NCBI GenBank assembly: GCA_030247855.1
Contig: JAPDRN010000239.1
Coordinates: 1-24,820 of the forward strand
Direction: 5' to 3'
From: Knufia peltigerae
Lineage: Eukaryota > Ascomycota > Eurotiomycetes > Chaetothyriales > Trichomeriaceae
Length of the DNA: 24,820 bases
Shown: piece by piece, positions 10,869-19,958 of the stretch
How the letters are laid out: every line of letters starts with the position of its first letter
Numbering within the stretch: the first letter of the stretch is position 1
Notes under the pieces: generated by a model
The model's input: only the letters and a program-made list of their open reading frames with translations
Databases searched by the model: none
What the model was told of the DNA's origin: nothing
Position numbers and translations under genes: made by a program

Positions 10869-12796
10869 CTATGCCTCTGGCACCAGGCTAGCCACAACTT
10901 CTTCGGCGCCTCGCTGACCCGATCGTATGGCCCCTTCCATATACCCTTTCCAAACCAAAGACGTCTCCGTTCCAACGAAATGAACACTCTTGAACGGCGT
11001 TCTGAGCGCCGAATCCAGTGTGATGAGATCGTTCAGCCCATAGACGGCGCTCGGCGCTCCTTGGAAATATTGCTGCTTCGACCATTCGAATTCGAGCACG
11101 TTGGCCGGCTCTGGGACTTGGGCCCCGGCGTTCTCATAGGCTGCGCGGAGTTGGTCCCAGACGGACTTTTGTCGTACCTGCTTGGACAGTTGGGACCACT
11201 TCCGTCCCGGGTCTCCGACCATGAAACAGGTAATGGACCATTGCCGATCGACTTCGATGCTGGTATCTCTGGCAAATGAGATGGGCTCACAGCTCGATTG
11301 GAGGACGCCCGAGAAGCCTTGTTCGCGCCACCACGGCTTGTCCCACACGAAGACTATTTTGCTATAGTAGCCCAGGATGGAATTTTCAGCCAATGCTTGC
11401 TTCTCGGCGGGAAGAGGTGGTGAAAATGTCAAGATGGGATATAAGGTTGTCGGTAACGAAATCACCACCTTTTTACTTCGGAACACCGCGCCCGAGGCCG
11501 ATCGTACTGTACAGCCGGATGCCGACTGCTCAATTTCCGCGACGGGGGTGTTGAGGTGCACTGAGCCTGGAGCAAGTTCCTTTGACATGGCATGGCAAAG
11601 CGACTGCATACCTGGAATGACCACTAAGAAACGGGTCCCCCACCTGAGAGGACACCACACGCACCTGTTTTGCATCGCATATACTGCCCACCGTCTTTCT
11701 TGTCCGAGACAATATTGGCGAGACCGGTCGCACTCTTGATGTAGTCGGTGAGAAAAAGCATGCTGATTTCGTGGGCTTCCACACCAAGCAGAGCGCGTGT
11801 GATCTGGTTTGCCACGTCGAGAACAGCAGGCAAGTTTAGGTCCTTTTCACAGTAGTGCGCAAAGCTCACACTGTCGAGCCGCTTCGCTTGAGGGCTCGCC
11901 TTGACGTCTTCAAGGTTATGCTCTTCGATCAGCTGAGACCATGCGGGGAGGAGTTCCGCGAGTGCACTTGCAACCTCCTCGCTCAGCTGGACGAAGTGAA
12001 GTCAGTGACTGTTTCTACACCCGACAGAGGTCTCATCACAGAGTGGGATTGTGCTTACCGGGGATGCACCATAAGGAGCTGTAGTGGTTATACCGTCTTG
12101 TGTTTGATGGATTGAATTTCCGGTCGTCCTCTGGAGCTCGCCCTCCAGATGAAATCTTTCAAACAATTTGTATACTTCACTTTGGTTGCTGTCATTGATC
12201 CACGCAGCGCCGAGGTCGTTGATAGTCGTCCTGCCGGGAGCCGACTGTACGCTCAGAGTCTTTCCCCCCACACGATCCATCGCCTCAAGAACGAGGCAGG
12301 ACAGACCGGCGGCCTGGACTTTGCGTGCCGTCTCCAAACCGCTCAACCCAGCGCCCACCACGATCACGTCCGCAACGTTGTCTGGGGTCGAGTGTTCTGG
12401 CACCAGCGCCGTGGCATCAACCTCAAAGAGGTATGCAGGTGAAGCCAAGGCCGGCACTGGCACCAGCGTGCAAGGAGGGAGCCTGTCAAGGGCAAAGGTA
12501 GCCTCCAACCCATCTCTAATTGCGGCGAGTTTGCTCGGAGCGTAGTCCACGATGTAGTAATTGAGCTTGGTGACGTCGTTTGAAGTGGCCCCAACTGCAG
12601 CCAGGCAAGCGCGCAGATTTGCGAATGCTTGGGCAACCTGTTCCTCGTAGGCAGGGTCTGTCACGCCCGAAGCGTCTTGTCCAATCTGCCCAGCTATTGT
12701 CACATACCTCCCTCCTTTTGGGCCTACGCCGACGTGGGAATACCCTGATGGGGAGGCGACATTGGAGGGATTGATGTAGCTCGGTGCAGTTGCCAT
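10869..12796 (-). CDS. Rid (YjgF/YER057c)-domain / flavin amine oxidase fusion, 3 exons
   Basis: Predicted 600-aa two-domain protein. Exons 12796-12059, 11986-11665, 11611-10869; introns 72 and 53 nt, GT-AG; 1,803 nt. A frame open from 12820 begins with TTG, so ATG 12796 is chosen. Residues about 20-132 form a Rid domain (RYVTIAGQIGQD, FANLRACLAAVGA, KLNYYIVDY, FEVDATAL). The position of the catalytic arginine of RidA appears to hold Cys109 (LPPCTLVPV), so classical imine deaminase activity is doubtful. From 144 follows an amine oxidase: dinucleotide fold VVGAGLSG (146-153), LEAMDRVGG, LGAAWIND, and the C-terminal FAD site GTETSLVWKGYMEGAIRSG. Where animal MAOs bind FAD through Cys in GGC, this reads GAP, so FAD should be non-covalent. 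Expected reaction: amine plus O2 to imine, then carbonyl, plus H2O2. No signal peptide is seen. A permease gene lies just upstream on the same strand. Confidence 0.92.
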
Positions 12797-13010
12797 TGAT
12801 TCTGAGGTTAACAAATCCAAGTCTAATTGCTTTGACCAGTCGAGGTTCTCTGAGGGCAGGAGACAGTATAGGGTAATTGTCTTTTATAGACAAGTCTGTC
12901 GCGTCTTTGCAGCCCTGGAAGTGGAGATCAGGTACTGTCCTTTGTAGCAGGGAGAAACAGTGCGCGCTTACCTTATTTAATGTCCTCCAATCCTCCAGTC
13001 CATCGTTGCA

Positions 13011-13023
13011 ACACCAGTGGTGT
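13011..13023. promoter_or_regulatory. 13-bp palindrome upstream of amine oxidase, candidate operator
   Basis: ACACCAGTGGTGT is a perfect palindrome around a central base. After two mismatching positions, the arms continue with GTTG on the left (13005-13008) and CAAC on the right (13026-13029), giving a dyad of 25 positions. It lies about 215 bp upstream of the amine oxidase ATG, a good distance for an activator or repressor site. Which protein binds is unknown. Confidence 0.4.
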
Positions 13024-13040
13024 GACAACCTACTCACGAT

Positions 13041-13217
13041 TAAGGGAAGGCGTTCATGAGATGCTGCTGGGTGCTCGTATAGGCGATGGTCTTGTAGTAT
13101 GAATGGTATCCTACACTGTTGATCCTTTCCGCATGTCAACCCATCAGCCCATCGCTCAATGGGGTCGTTTTCCGTTCCCACAATCAGAATGTCCGGGTTG
13201 ATGTGTACCCGTTCCAA
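13041..13217 (-). pseudogene. Possible alpha/beta-hydrolase C-terminal fragment
   Basis: A 59-codon open stretch reads INPDILIVGTENDPIERW, then, after about 18 residues, DHRLYEHPAASHERL. This resembles the C-terminal part of alpha/beta hydrolases, where a strand carrying the catalytic acid (GTENDP) is followed by a His-containing loop and an EHP helix. The frame is closed upstream by TAA at 13247-13245, and no ATG or N-terminal domain with a nucleophile elbow was found nearby. It may be a decayed cluster hydrolase or a coincidence. Confidence is limited because I cannot align it. Confidence 0.3.
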
Positions 13218-13576
13218 TACAGCCGGTGGTCCACTGGACCGCGCTTAGGTCTCAAGGCTTACACGACTAGTCAAAGACTATAGGGACCATTTCATCGATC
13301 TTGAATCGTCCCTTTTGGAATTCGGGATGCCCTGCTAGTATTGAGCTGCCTGAATCATGCCACCACGCTACTCAGCTGGCACTCCTAAGTGGTCGTCCGG
13401 GGACTCGACCCGCTACAAGGGGATTACAGAGAAGCGTGTTCGGAATGTTGCCTAATTGATAATGTCCTGCTCGATTGCAGAGTGTATTACGCTCGGTTGT
13501 CCTCGTTGCAGCTAATCCGGACTCAGTACCGCCCCAGCAATTTTGACATTGCACACGCGTCTCCATTTCGTCCAAT

Positions 13577-15520
13577 TCATGGCCCAACTTGAAATTCTGC
13601 TCCCACGACCCGTCCGTCAAGCTCCAAGTGGGGTCCCTGGTAATGCTTCCTGGCATGCACGATCCAGTTCAAGACACCAAGAGCAAGTGCAACGCCTATA
13701 ATCGCACTTGTGTAATCTAAGACGATATCAGTTTGGGACACCATTGCTTGCAATTGTGAGAAATGTACTCATGGTTGACGCGGTCGTAGGCACGGTGAGC
13801 GGGAAGCTGAAAAACACCGTGGTGACGGACGTGAAGACCACAGCTAGGATATTGACCAGAAACCCGATTCCACGCGGCAACACAAAGGCACGAGTGCTCG
13901 GCAAGAACTTTGGATCTCGCTTTCGGTAGAGGAGTAGGGCGATTGGGATCAGGAAGGAGAGTTGCTGGAGCACAACGGCGGAATTGACCAAGGCATTGAA
14001 AGCTGTATATGCAGATCAGCAGAAGGACCCGTTTGGGGGGATGTCGACGACCAGCAGCAGCATCACTAGGACCGGTATTTGGGGTTGGGGAGTTACTCCT
14101 AAACGGTACTTACCTGTGCTAGAACCTAGAAATATGCATCCGCATATGGCCAGAATTCCCCAGGTCGCGAATAGAGACCAAACAGGAACTCGCCAGCGGG
14201 GATGGATGCGTTCGAGATGACTGGAAAACACCAGCCCATTGTCCCGGGCAAAGCTCCAGGTGAGTCGAGACGCAGTCTCTTGTACAGCGTTCAGAGCGAA
14301 GAAGGCCATCACGACACCGCCACATGAGAGGACTGTTGCAAAACTGAGCGACCGAAGGGACTGCCTCGTTGTCTCGAATGGAATATAGCTGCATCCCCAT
14401 GTTTAGAACTGTCTGTGGCGGCCACGATGGGATGAGCTTACCCGGCGGAACTTAGAATAGAGTCGAGATCTGTAATTCCATACAGAACTGCGATTGTATA
14501 TGGAAAGGCAGTGCAGAAGCCAATTATGATTGCACTGATCACTGCTTTGGGTACTGTACGAGCAGCATCCGTGCATTCTTCGGCCAGATGCATTGCTGCG
14601 TCCAAGCCAATGAACATGAAGCAGGATGTCGAAAGGCCCAGGATGAAGCAGACGCCGTCGGACCAGCCAGTATAGTTGCTCCAAGCAGTCCATACTTGTG
14701 AGTTTGGAGCCTTGGGGTTGGACCGCGCTAGAATGGCTATAAAGGAGATCACGAAGAGAGCGATCGTGAGGCCGACTGTATTTTCAAGCATGATCAGCGT
14801 CGATGTCCTTGGCCAGATATGTTGATGGCAGATCTGACATGGCATCATGGTTTGTTCAAGGGATTGACTTACATCCGATTTCATGAACCCAAGGGTTTCT
14901 TTTCAGTGCAAACAAGTTGAACAAGAGCACCACCAGCGCGACTCCCTCGTAGATGAGGAAGACATGCCACGAATCCTGGGAGTATGTGTCACTATGTGCG
15001 GTTATCAGCGCCGGGATCTGTTGAGCAGGTATCATGGTCACTGAACTTCCGATAGCGATCCATGACAGCAACGACACGAGTCCGCACACATATGAAACGC
15101 CCCGATTGATTGATTTTGGTGCCAGGATCGACGCAAAATGATATTGGCCACCGGCAGTCGGGTAGACGCTGGTCAGTTCGGCTAACGATAAAGCGATGCA
15201 GATGTAGACGAGAGTACTGATTAGGATACCGTAAAGGAGAGTGACGGGGCCGCCCGCTAGTAGGGCCAGCTGGAGACTGCCTGAGATACCAGCCCAACTG
15301 TTGCAAATCACAAATGCCAAGGACACGATGGTGATGATACCAAATTGTTTCTTCTCCAGAGGAACGTTCAAGGATTCGGATGCGCCACCTGCCACCGCCG
15401 GCTCTGTGTTCCTCGTTGTCTGCGTTGTCCCGCCTTAGGCTCTCTTGTCAGTGTTGAGTCAAATAATAACAATGGGGAGGATTGACCTTTCTCGCCGTAT
15501 CCACTTGATCTAGAGTCCAT
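13577..15520 (-). CDS. APC-family amino acid/amine permease, 6 exons
   Basis: Predicted 525-aa plasma-membrane permease of the fungal amino acid/choline/GABA type (APC superfamily, about 12 membrane segments). Exons 15520-15487, 15433-14873, 14775-14442, 14388-14114, 14002-13769, 13716-13577; the frame closes at 1,578 nt. The hydrophilic N-terminus leads into FGIITIVSLAFVICNSWAGI, the first membrane segment, with the GISGSLQLALLAGGP break motif. Further hallmarks are LAELTSVYPTAGGQYH, FIGLDAAMHLAEEC, ARTVPKA and ASRLTWSFARDNGL. The last exon gives NYTSAIIGVALALGVLNWIV and a short tail. Later introns are clean GT-AG. Intron 1 uses a weak donor (GTCAAT), and GTGGAT 17 nt earlier also keeps frame, so residues around 7-12 are uncertain. 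The substrate is not decidable. Next to an amine oxidase, amine uptake is a reasonable guess. Confidence 0.9.
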
Positions 15521-15636
15521 GGTTGTAGGGCCAACGAGTCTGTTTGTGAGTGAGTAAGTGCGTGCTGTTTGTGAGAGTCTGCGTGATATACGGGGATGTG
15601 CAAGGACGAAGATGGGATGGAACCTGGGTGGTGCCA

Positions 15637-15645
15637 ATATATAGG
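15637..15645 (-). promoter_or_regulatory. TATA-like element of the permease gene
   Basis: On the minus strand the sequence reads CCTATATATT, about 117 bp upstream of the permease ATG. It is the only good TATA match in that region and lies at a plausible core-promoter distance. Confidence 0.35.
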
Positions 15646-15809
15646 CATCCTCGTCCATTGAATAGACCGCGTCCCATGGCCTTCCAACATCTTTCCAACA
15701 GCGTTGTCATGATAGGATGACCTACCATTCGCTGTTGGGAAAGCCCGGCGTGTGCTGAAGCCTTCAGCTGCCATTACTCGTACAAATGACCCCTTCGGTC
15801 GAAGGAGGA

Positions 15810-15821
15810 CGGTGTAAACGG
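15810..15821. promoter_or_regulatory. CGGTGTAAACGG element, candidate regulator site
   Basis: Matches the element at 6217-6228 at 11 of 12 positions, and both lie in divergent promoters of the cluster. The second half-site here is CGG rather than CCG, so it would be a direct rather than inverted arrangement. It may be coincidental. Confidence 0.3.
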
Positions 15822-16305
15822 CCGATGCGGAGAAAACTAAACGCGGTGGGGCCCAAGAAGGTCTAGTCTTATCGCTAGTGCAATGGGTTCTGTCTCCTAC
15901 GATGATCGCGTATCCAGGTGCCGCCACCGCGGCGCCGCGTATCAAAAAAACAAGGCGACTTCACTGAAGATGCTCGGGCATATGAGGGTCGTATTACTGT
16001 GATGGGGTCTTCAACAATTAGTCCACCCTTCACTAATCTTTCGACATATAAATTCTACCCGAGGTACTTATCTAAGCGCGTTTCGCGTGCCCGGCTCGAC
16101 GCTTGTCAGTCCGGGCGTCGCTTCGAATACCGACAGTTCAGCTACTCCGAGGTGCAGTTGTAGGGCGACTTGTGAGATTGCGTGAGTTCGACTACCCACA
16201 TGCTGGTGTCACTGTGGCTCCAAAGGTATAAGTTCGACTCGAAGCTGCATCTCTTCGTGAAACATGGCAATAGTCGTGTAGACAGATCCATCAACCGAGT
16301 ACACG

Positions 16306-18155
16306 ATGCTGTCAAGGCACGTTTTGCCTTGGCTCCTCACCTCCCTTTTGGGCAATGCTTTTGCTTTTGGTTCACAATGCGAGTCGTCTGCTCCTACTGT
16401 CAATATTGATGCTGGCATGGTGGTCGGCACGACAACTACTGTCCCCGGCACCACTGCGACCGTCAGCGAGTTCTTGGGTGTTCCTTTTGCCGCCTCTCCG
16501 ACACGATTTGCGCCTCCTACTCGGGCTGTGCCTTGGTCAACGCCTTTGCAAGCCACTGCATATGGTCCAGCATGCCCTCAACAATTCAATTACCCTAAAG
16601 AACTCCGTGAGATTACGATGGCCTGGTTCAATACACCGCCCCCATCAGCTGGTGAAAGTGAGGACTGCCTGAACCTCAACATCTACGTCCCAGGAACTGC
16701 GGGCAAAAACAAAGCCGTCATGGTTTGGATATACGTGCGTTCCAGGATCTGCATGCCGCGCATGTCATTAACTTTCCGTGCAGGGTGGAGCGCTGGAATA
16801 TGGTTGGAATTCATTCCACCTTTACGACGGGGCTAGTTTCGCCGCCAATCAGGATGTCATCGTCGTGACCATCAACTACAGAACGAACAGCAAGTACATG
16901 ATCTGGGACATGATCTGCGCTGACTGATTCTTTAGTTCTGGGGTTCCCTGCTGCCCCTCAGCTTCCAATAACACGGCGAAATCTGGGGTTCCTGGACCAA
17001 AGTAAGCTTTGATAATCTGACATAGTCTCCTCTAATCAAGGTCATCCAGGGTTCGCTTTGGATTGGGTACAGCGGAACATCGCAGCCTTTGGCGGTGATC
17101 CTGGAAAGGTCACAATATTTGGACAGAGCGCAGGGGGCAGAAGGTAACAAACGCCTCTCACCTGCGGCCTATTCGTGGAGGGCCACTGACAGCAACTCTG
17201 TAGTGTCGACGTCCTCGTAACGTCTATGCCACACCACCCACCCTTCCGAGCAGCAATCATGGAGTCCGGTGTGGCTAACTACAACTTCCCCAGGGGAGAT
17301 TTGTCCGAACCTTGGAACACCACTGTTCAAGCTCTCAACTGTACCACCAGTATCGACATCTTGAGTTGTATGAGAAGAGTCGATCTCGCCACTCTGATGA
17401 ACACGATCGAGCAACTCGGACTTGGGTTTGAGTACACGGTGAGTATACCGCCGGTTTCCCTTCGCGCGGTATTGACTAAGCTGACCTTTGTCCAGCTGGA
17501 CAATGTAACGGCTGTGTACCGTTCTGAAACGGCTCGCACGACTGGTGACATCGCTCGTGTACCTGTTCTCGTCGGGACGGTGGCCAACGACGGACTTCTC
17601 TTTGTCCTCGGGGAGAATGACACCCAAGCATATCTCGAGGAGGCGATTCCGAATCAGCCCAACCTTTACCAGACCCTCCTTGAAGCATATCCCATTGGAG
17701 CCTCAGGGATCGGATCGCCTCAAGATCAGATTGCCGCCATTGAGACCGAGGTAAGATTCCAGTGTCCTTCTGCCATCGTGGCTCAGGACTCCCGGAATCG
17801 GGGAATCCCTTCTTGGCGGTACTACTACAATGCGACTTTTGAGAATCTGGAGCTTTTCCCTGGGTCCGAAGTGTACCACAGCTCTGAAGTAGGCATGGTG
17901 TTTGGCACGTATCCTGTCGCAAATGCGACCGCCTTGGAGGTCCAGACGAGCAAATACATGCAGGGTGCCTGGGCGGCCTTTGCCAAAAACCCCATCAATG
18001 GGCCTGGGTGGAAAGAAGTGCCGAATGTCGCAGCGCTTGGCTCACCAGGGAAAGCCATCCAGGTTGACGTCTCTCCAGCGACAATAGACCAACGATGTGC
18101 CTTGTACACGCCTTATTATACTGAGTTGGGCACAATGGCGCCGAGGACATTTTGA
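16306..18155 (+). CDS. Secreted type-B carboxylesterase, 6 exons with one GC-AG intron
   Basis: Predicted 529-aa carboxylesterase/lipase (cholinesterase-like alpha/beta hydrolase) hydrolysing carboxylic esters. Exons 16306-16734, 16784-16889, 16936-17001, 17050-17143, 17204-17438, 17496-18155; 1,590 nt. The N-terminus MLSRHVLPWLLTSLLGNAFA is a clear signal peptide, so it is probably secreted. EDCLNLNIYVP (119-129) is the type-B signature. The oxyanion loop follows after splicing as YGGALEYG. The nucleophile is Ser227 in GQSAGG (225-230). The acid position is Asp342 (ANDGLLF), where many members have Glu, and His438 is in YHSSEVGMVFGTY. NxT/S sites suggest glycosylation. Intron 2 (16890-16935) needs a GC donor (A|GCAAGT), since no GT donor keeps frame. 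Intron 5 (57 nt) has no stop and keeps frame if retained. Divergent from the permease. The substrate is unknown. Confidence 0.9.
16890..16935 (+). other. Non-canonical GC-AG intron in the carboxylesterase gene
   Basis: The donor reads ACA|GCAAGT, matching the extended consensus of GC-AG introns. The acceptor is TTCTTTAG, with a GCTGAC branch-like sequence 14-20 nt before the exon. Splicing joins INYRTN to ILGFPAAPQLP in frame. The nearby GT at 16894 would shift the frame. Confidence 0.7.
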
Positions 18156-18934
18156 GAGCCAGGGTGTTGTACCTACAGGGGGCTCGGAAAAGGATATTTC
18201 TGCTATCAATCTGCCGCCAGTCATCATTGATGAGTGCTAACATTTCATGGGGGAATATCCATCCATGCTCACATCAATGCTTTTGGAAGTGGGACTGTTA
18301 CCGAGTCTTGGGCAGTTTCTGGCTTTTGAACTTATTGATAGTTTTCGACCAAGACTATAGATGAGGATCAGCTGGCGGTCGGAATGTGTAGATCCTACTC
18401 TTCCTCAGCACTGCTACTACATACATAATAGCTGCTCCCAATCCAAATCACTAACGTGTGAGCCTTGCCTCAACCTTTTTTGGGGAATCAAGAACTAGAT
18501 AATATCGGTCTACACCGTCGGTTGTACAGAACAGCTCACTGAGAAGGAGGTTCTTATCGGCTCCATCTTGGGTCGATCAGGTGCAGGTAGCAAACGCCAA
18601 CGAGAGCAATCCGACTATATGAAACAATATTTCAACAGCCCACTTCGCCAACGAACACAACGATGTTGGTTTTATTGAGGCCTGGGGCTATGACGCTATA
18701 TAACCCGTATAACTCGAGGATTTCAATATTTATTGGTGGCTTAAGCGCACTAGAATCTCCAAGTATAACTATTTGGACATTGCGTAGCCTTCGCTCACTA
18801 TTCCTCGGCATCCCCACGAAACGAGAGATGATCGACGAACGCCTAGCACCTTCGAGAGCGTAGAGTAAGTGATAGGGACGGCAGGGAGACAGTTAAGACC
18901 TAGACAGACAGTAATAGGCGGTCACGGAGTACGT

Positions 18935-18956
18935 GGAGGAGGAGGAGGAGGAGGAG
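18935..18956. repeat. (GGA)7 trinucleotide microsatellite
   Basis: Seven perfect GGA units plus one base. It is not within a supported coding sequence. Confidence 0.9.
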
Positions 18957-19011
18957 CGTCTAGCGCTATCATCCCAGGGACGTTTCAATGGCAGCTAAAA
19001 TCGATCTACTT

Positions 19012-19039
19012 GCCTGTCAAGTATCATCATTTGACAGGC
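19012..19039. repeat. Inverted repeat / hairpin, 9-bp arms
   Basis: GCCTGTCAA at 19012-19020 and its exact complement TTGACAGGC at 19031-19039 are separated by a 10-nt loop (GTATCATCAT). It could be a transcription hairpin or a remnant of a small DNA transposon end. No second copy was noticed in the window. Confidence 0.6.
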
Positions 19040-19233
19040 TGAGACTATAGCAAAGTATGCAACAAGTCATGTAAGGAGGACGCCTTTGCCATATAAATTT
19101 GCTAGCAACCTGTTTGCGTAAAGACACCTATTGTCCGGCTTGTCGGGACCGACTTACAAATCACATGATGGGGTTTGTGAGGCAGACTTACACAAGCTGC
19201 ACTGACTTCTCGCAATTTTCCTAGTTTTCTCAA

Positions 19234-19264
19234 CTTTCCCACCTTCCTAGCCTTTCCCACCTTC
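19234..19264. repeat. Tandem 13-bp pyrimidine-rich repeat
   Basis: CTTTCCCACCTTC occurs at 19234-19246 and 19252-19264, an 18-bp period. Pyrimidine tracts like this often precede transcription starts in filamentous fungi, and an ATG follows at 19295, but that frame closes after 13 codons. Confidence 0.55.
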
Positions 19265-19610
19265 AAAATTCCCTACCGTTCTATAGCGTTACACTATGAA
19301 AGTGGCCTGGCAACGCATCTCAGGCTGCATTGCTTGAGCGAGCCGGAAAAAGTAGACCATGGAAGATGAGACACAGACTGTCGCCGTCGGCGTCGGACCA
19401 AAATTTTGGACCGTATAACACCTGTTACTCAGTGACTCGGCAAGCACGAACTACTCCCACACAACACCTGCATCTTTGGTAGAAGGCAAGACTCTACGGC
19501 AGAAATCTTCCTTGAGGAGGCGGTTTAGACGCAAATGTCATAGATGGCGCGTCGAAATAGCGATCAATTGGCTGAAGATCGTCGGACCATTGAACACACG
19601 CAGTAGCGCC

Positions 19611-19832
19611 TTAATCGAACTTAGGTGGTGGAGCGGTCGTAAGCTTGATTGAATATGAAGAGGTCAGTGTCAAAGTTAGTCGATATTCTTCGATGACGAT
19701 GTGTACAGCACGACTCTCCAGTCCATCACTCTTGGACTCGTATACTTGAAACGCACGATGCGTTTGGTTCGGTTGAAACGTTTCGACCACCGCCAGGGCG
19801 GTTGACCCAACAGTCAAAACTATAGTCGCCAT
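19611..19832 (-). CDS. Small hypothetical ORF, 73 aa
   Basis: ATG at 19832 opens 73 codons, starting MATIVLTVGSTALAVVETF and ending TTAPPPKFD. The first 17 residues are hydrophobic and could be a membrane segment or a weak signal sequence. No homologous family was recognised. It lies in a decayed zone between the esterase and the CxxCxGxG gene. It may be a real small gene, the first exon of a larger one, or chance. Confidence 0.25.
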   Translation of the reverse strand: MATIVLTVGSTALAVVETFQPNQTHRAFQVYESKSDGLESRAVHIVIEEYRLTLTLTSSYSIKLTTAPPPKFD

Positions 19833-19958
19833 GCTAAATCTACTTTAATCCGACATGAGTGCGTACCGCGCGGCTATTGTGCTCCTTAATGTCTCGAAAG
19901 CCCTCAATACTCCGGGATGAGTATAGTCATTTCTCAGAAAACCGAAGCACAGGTCGAC

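Larger units (their letters stand above)
12797..13576. promoter_or_regulatory. Region between amine oxidase start and permease stop
   Basis: 780 bp serve as amine oxidase promoter and permease 3' region, both on the minus strand. It holds a strong palindrome (13011-13023) and, on the minus strand, a hydrolase-like reading-frame fragment (13041-13217). No intact gene is seen. Confidence 0.45.
15521..16305. promoter_or_regulatory. Divergent promoter between permease and carboxylesterase
   Basis: 785 bp lie between start codons pointing away from each other. No gene is seen. A TATA-like element on the permease side lies at 15637-15645 and a CGGTGTAAACGG element at 15810-15821. Several short frames are present but carry no family motif. 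Confidence 0.5.
18156..19958. other. Long region without a recognisable gene
   Basis: About 1.8 kb with balanced composition but no convincing gene. It holds the esterase 3' end, a GGA microsatellite, a hairpin and a pyrimidine-rich 13-bp repeat. A minus-strand frame near 18,570-18,450 reads LLLSELFCTTDGVDRYYLV, and another at 19,832-19,611 is open. These may be remnants of decayed genes, but none could be assigned to a family. I saw no tRNA or rRNA. Confidence 0.45.

Noticed and set aside
12797..12820. Earlier start for the Rid-amine oxidase at 12820
   Set aside because: The codon is TTG. ATG 12796 is the first in frame and leaves the complete Rid domain.
17749..17760. GTAAGATTCCAG as a mini-intron in the carboxylesterase
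   Set aside because: Twelve nucleotides is far too short for a spliceosomal intron, and the frame codes through it sensibly.
18540..18605. Walker-A-like LGRSGAGSK in the plus strand, suggesting an ABC transporter remnant
   Set aside because: The lysine and serine/threonine positions do not fit GxxxxGK[ST], and nothing else of an ABC domain is seen nearby.
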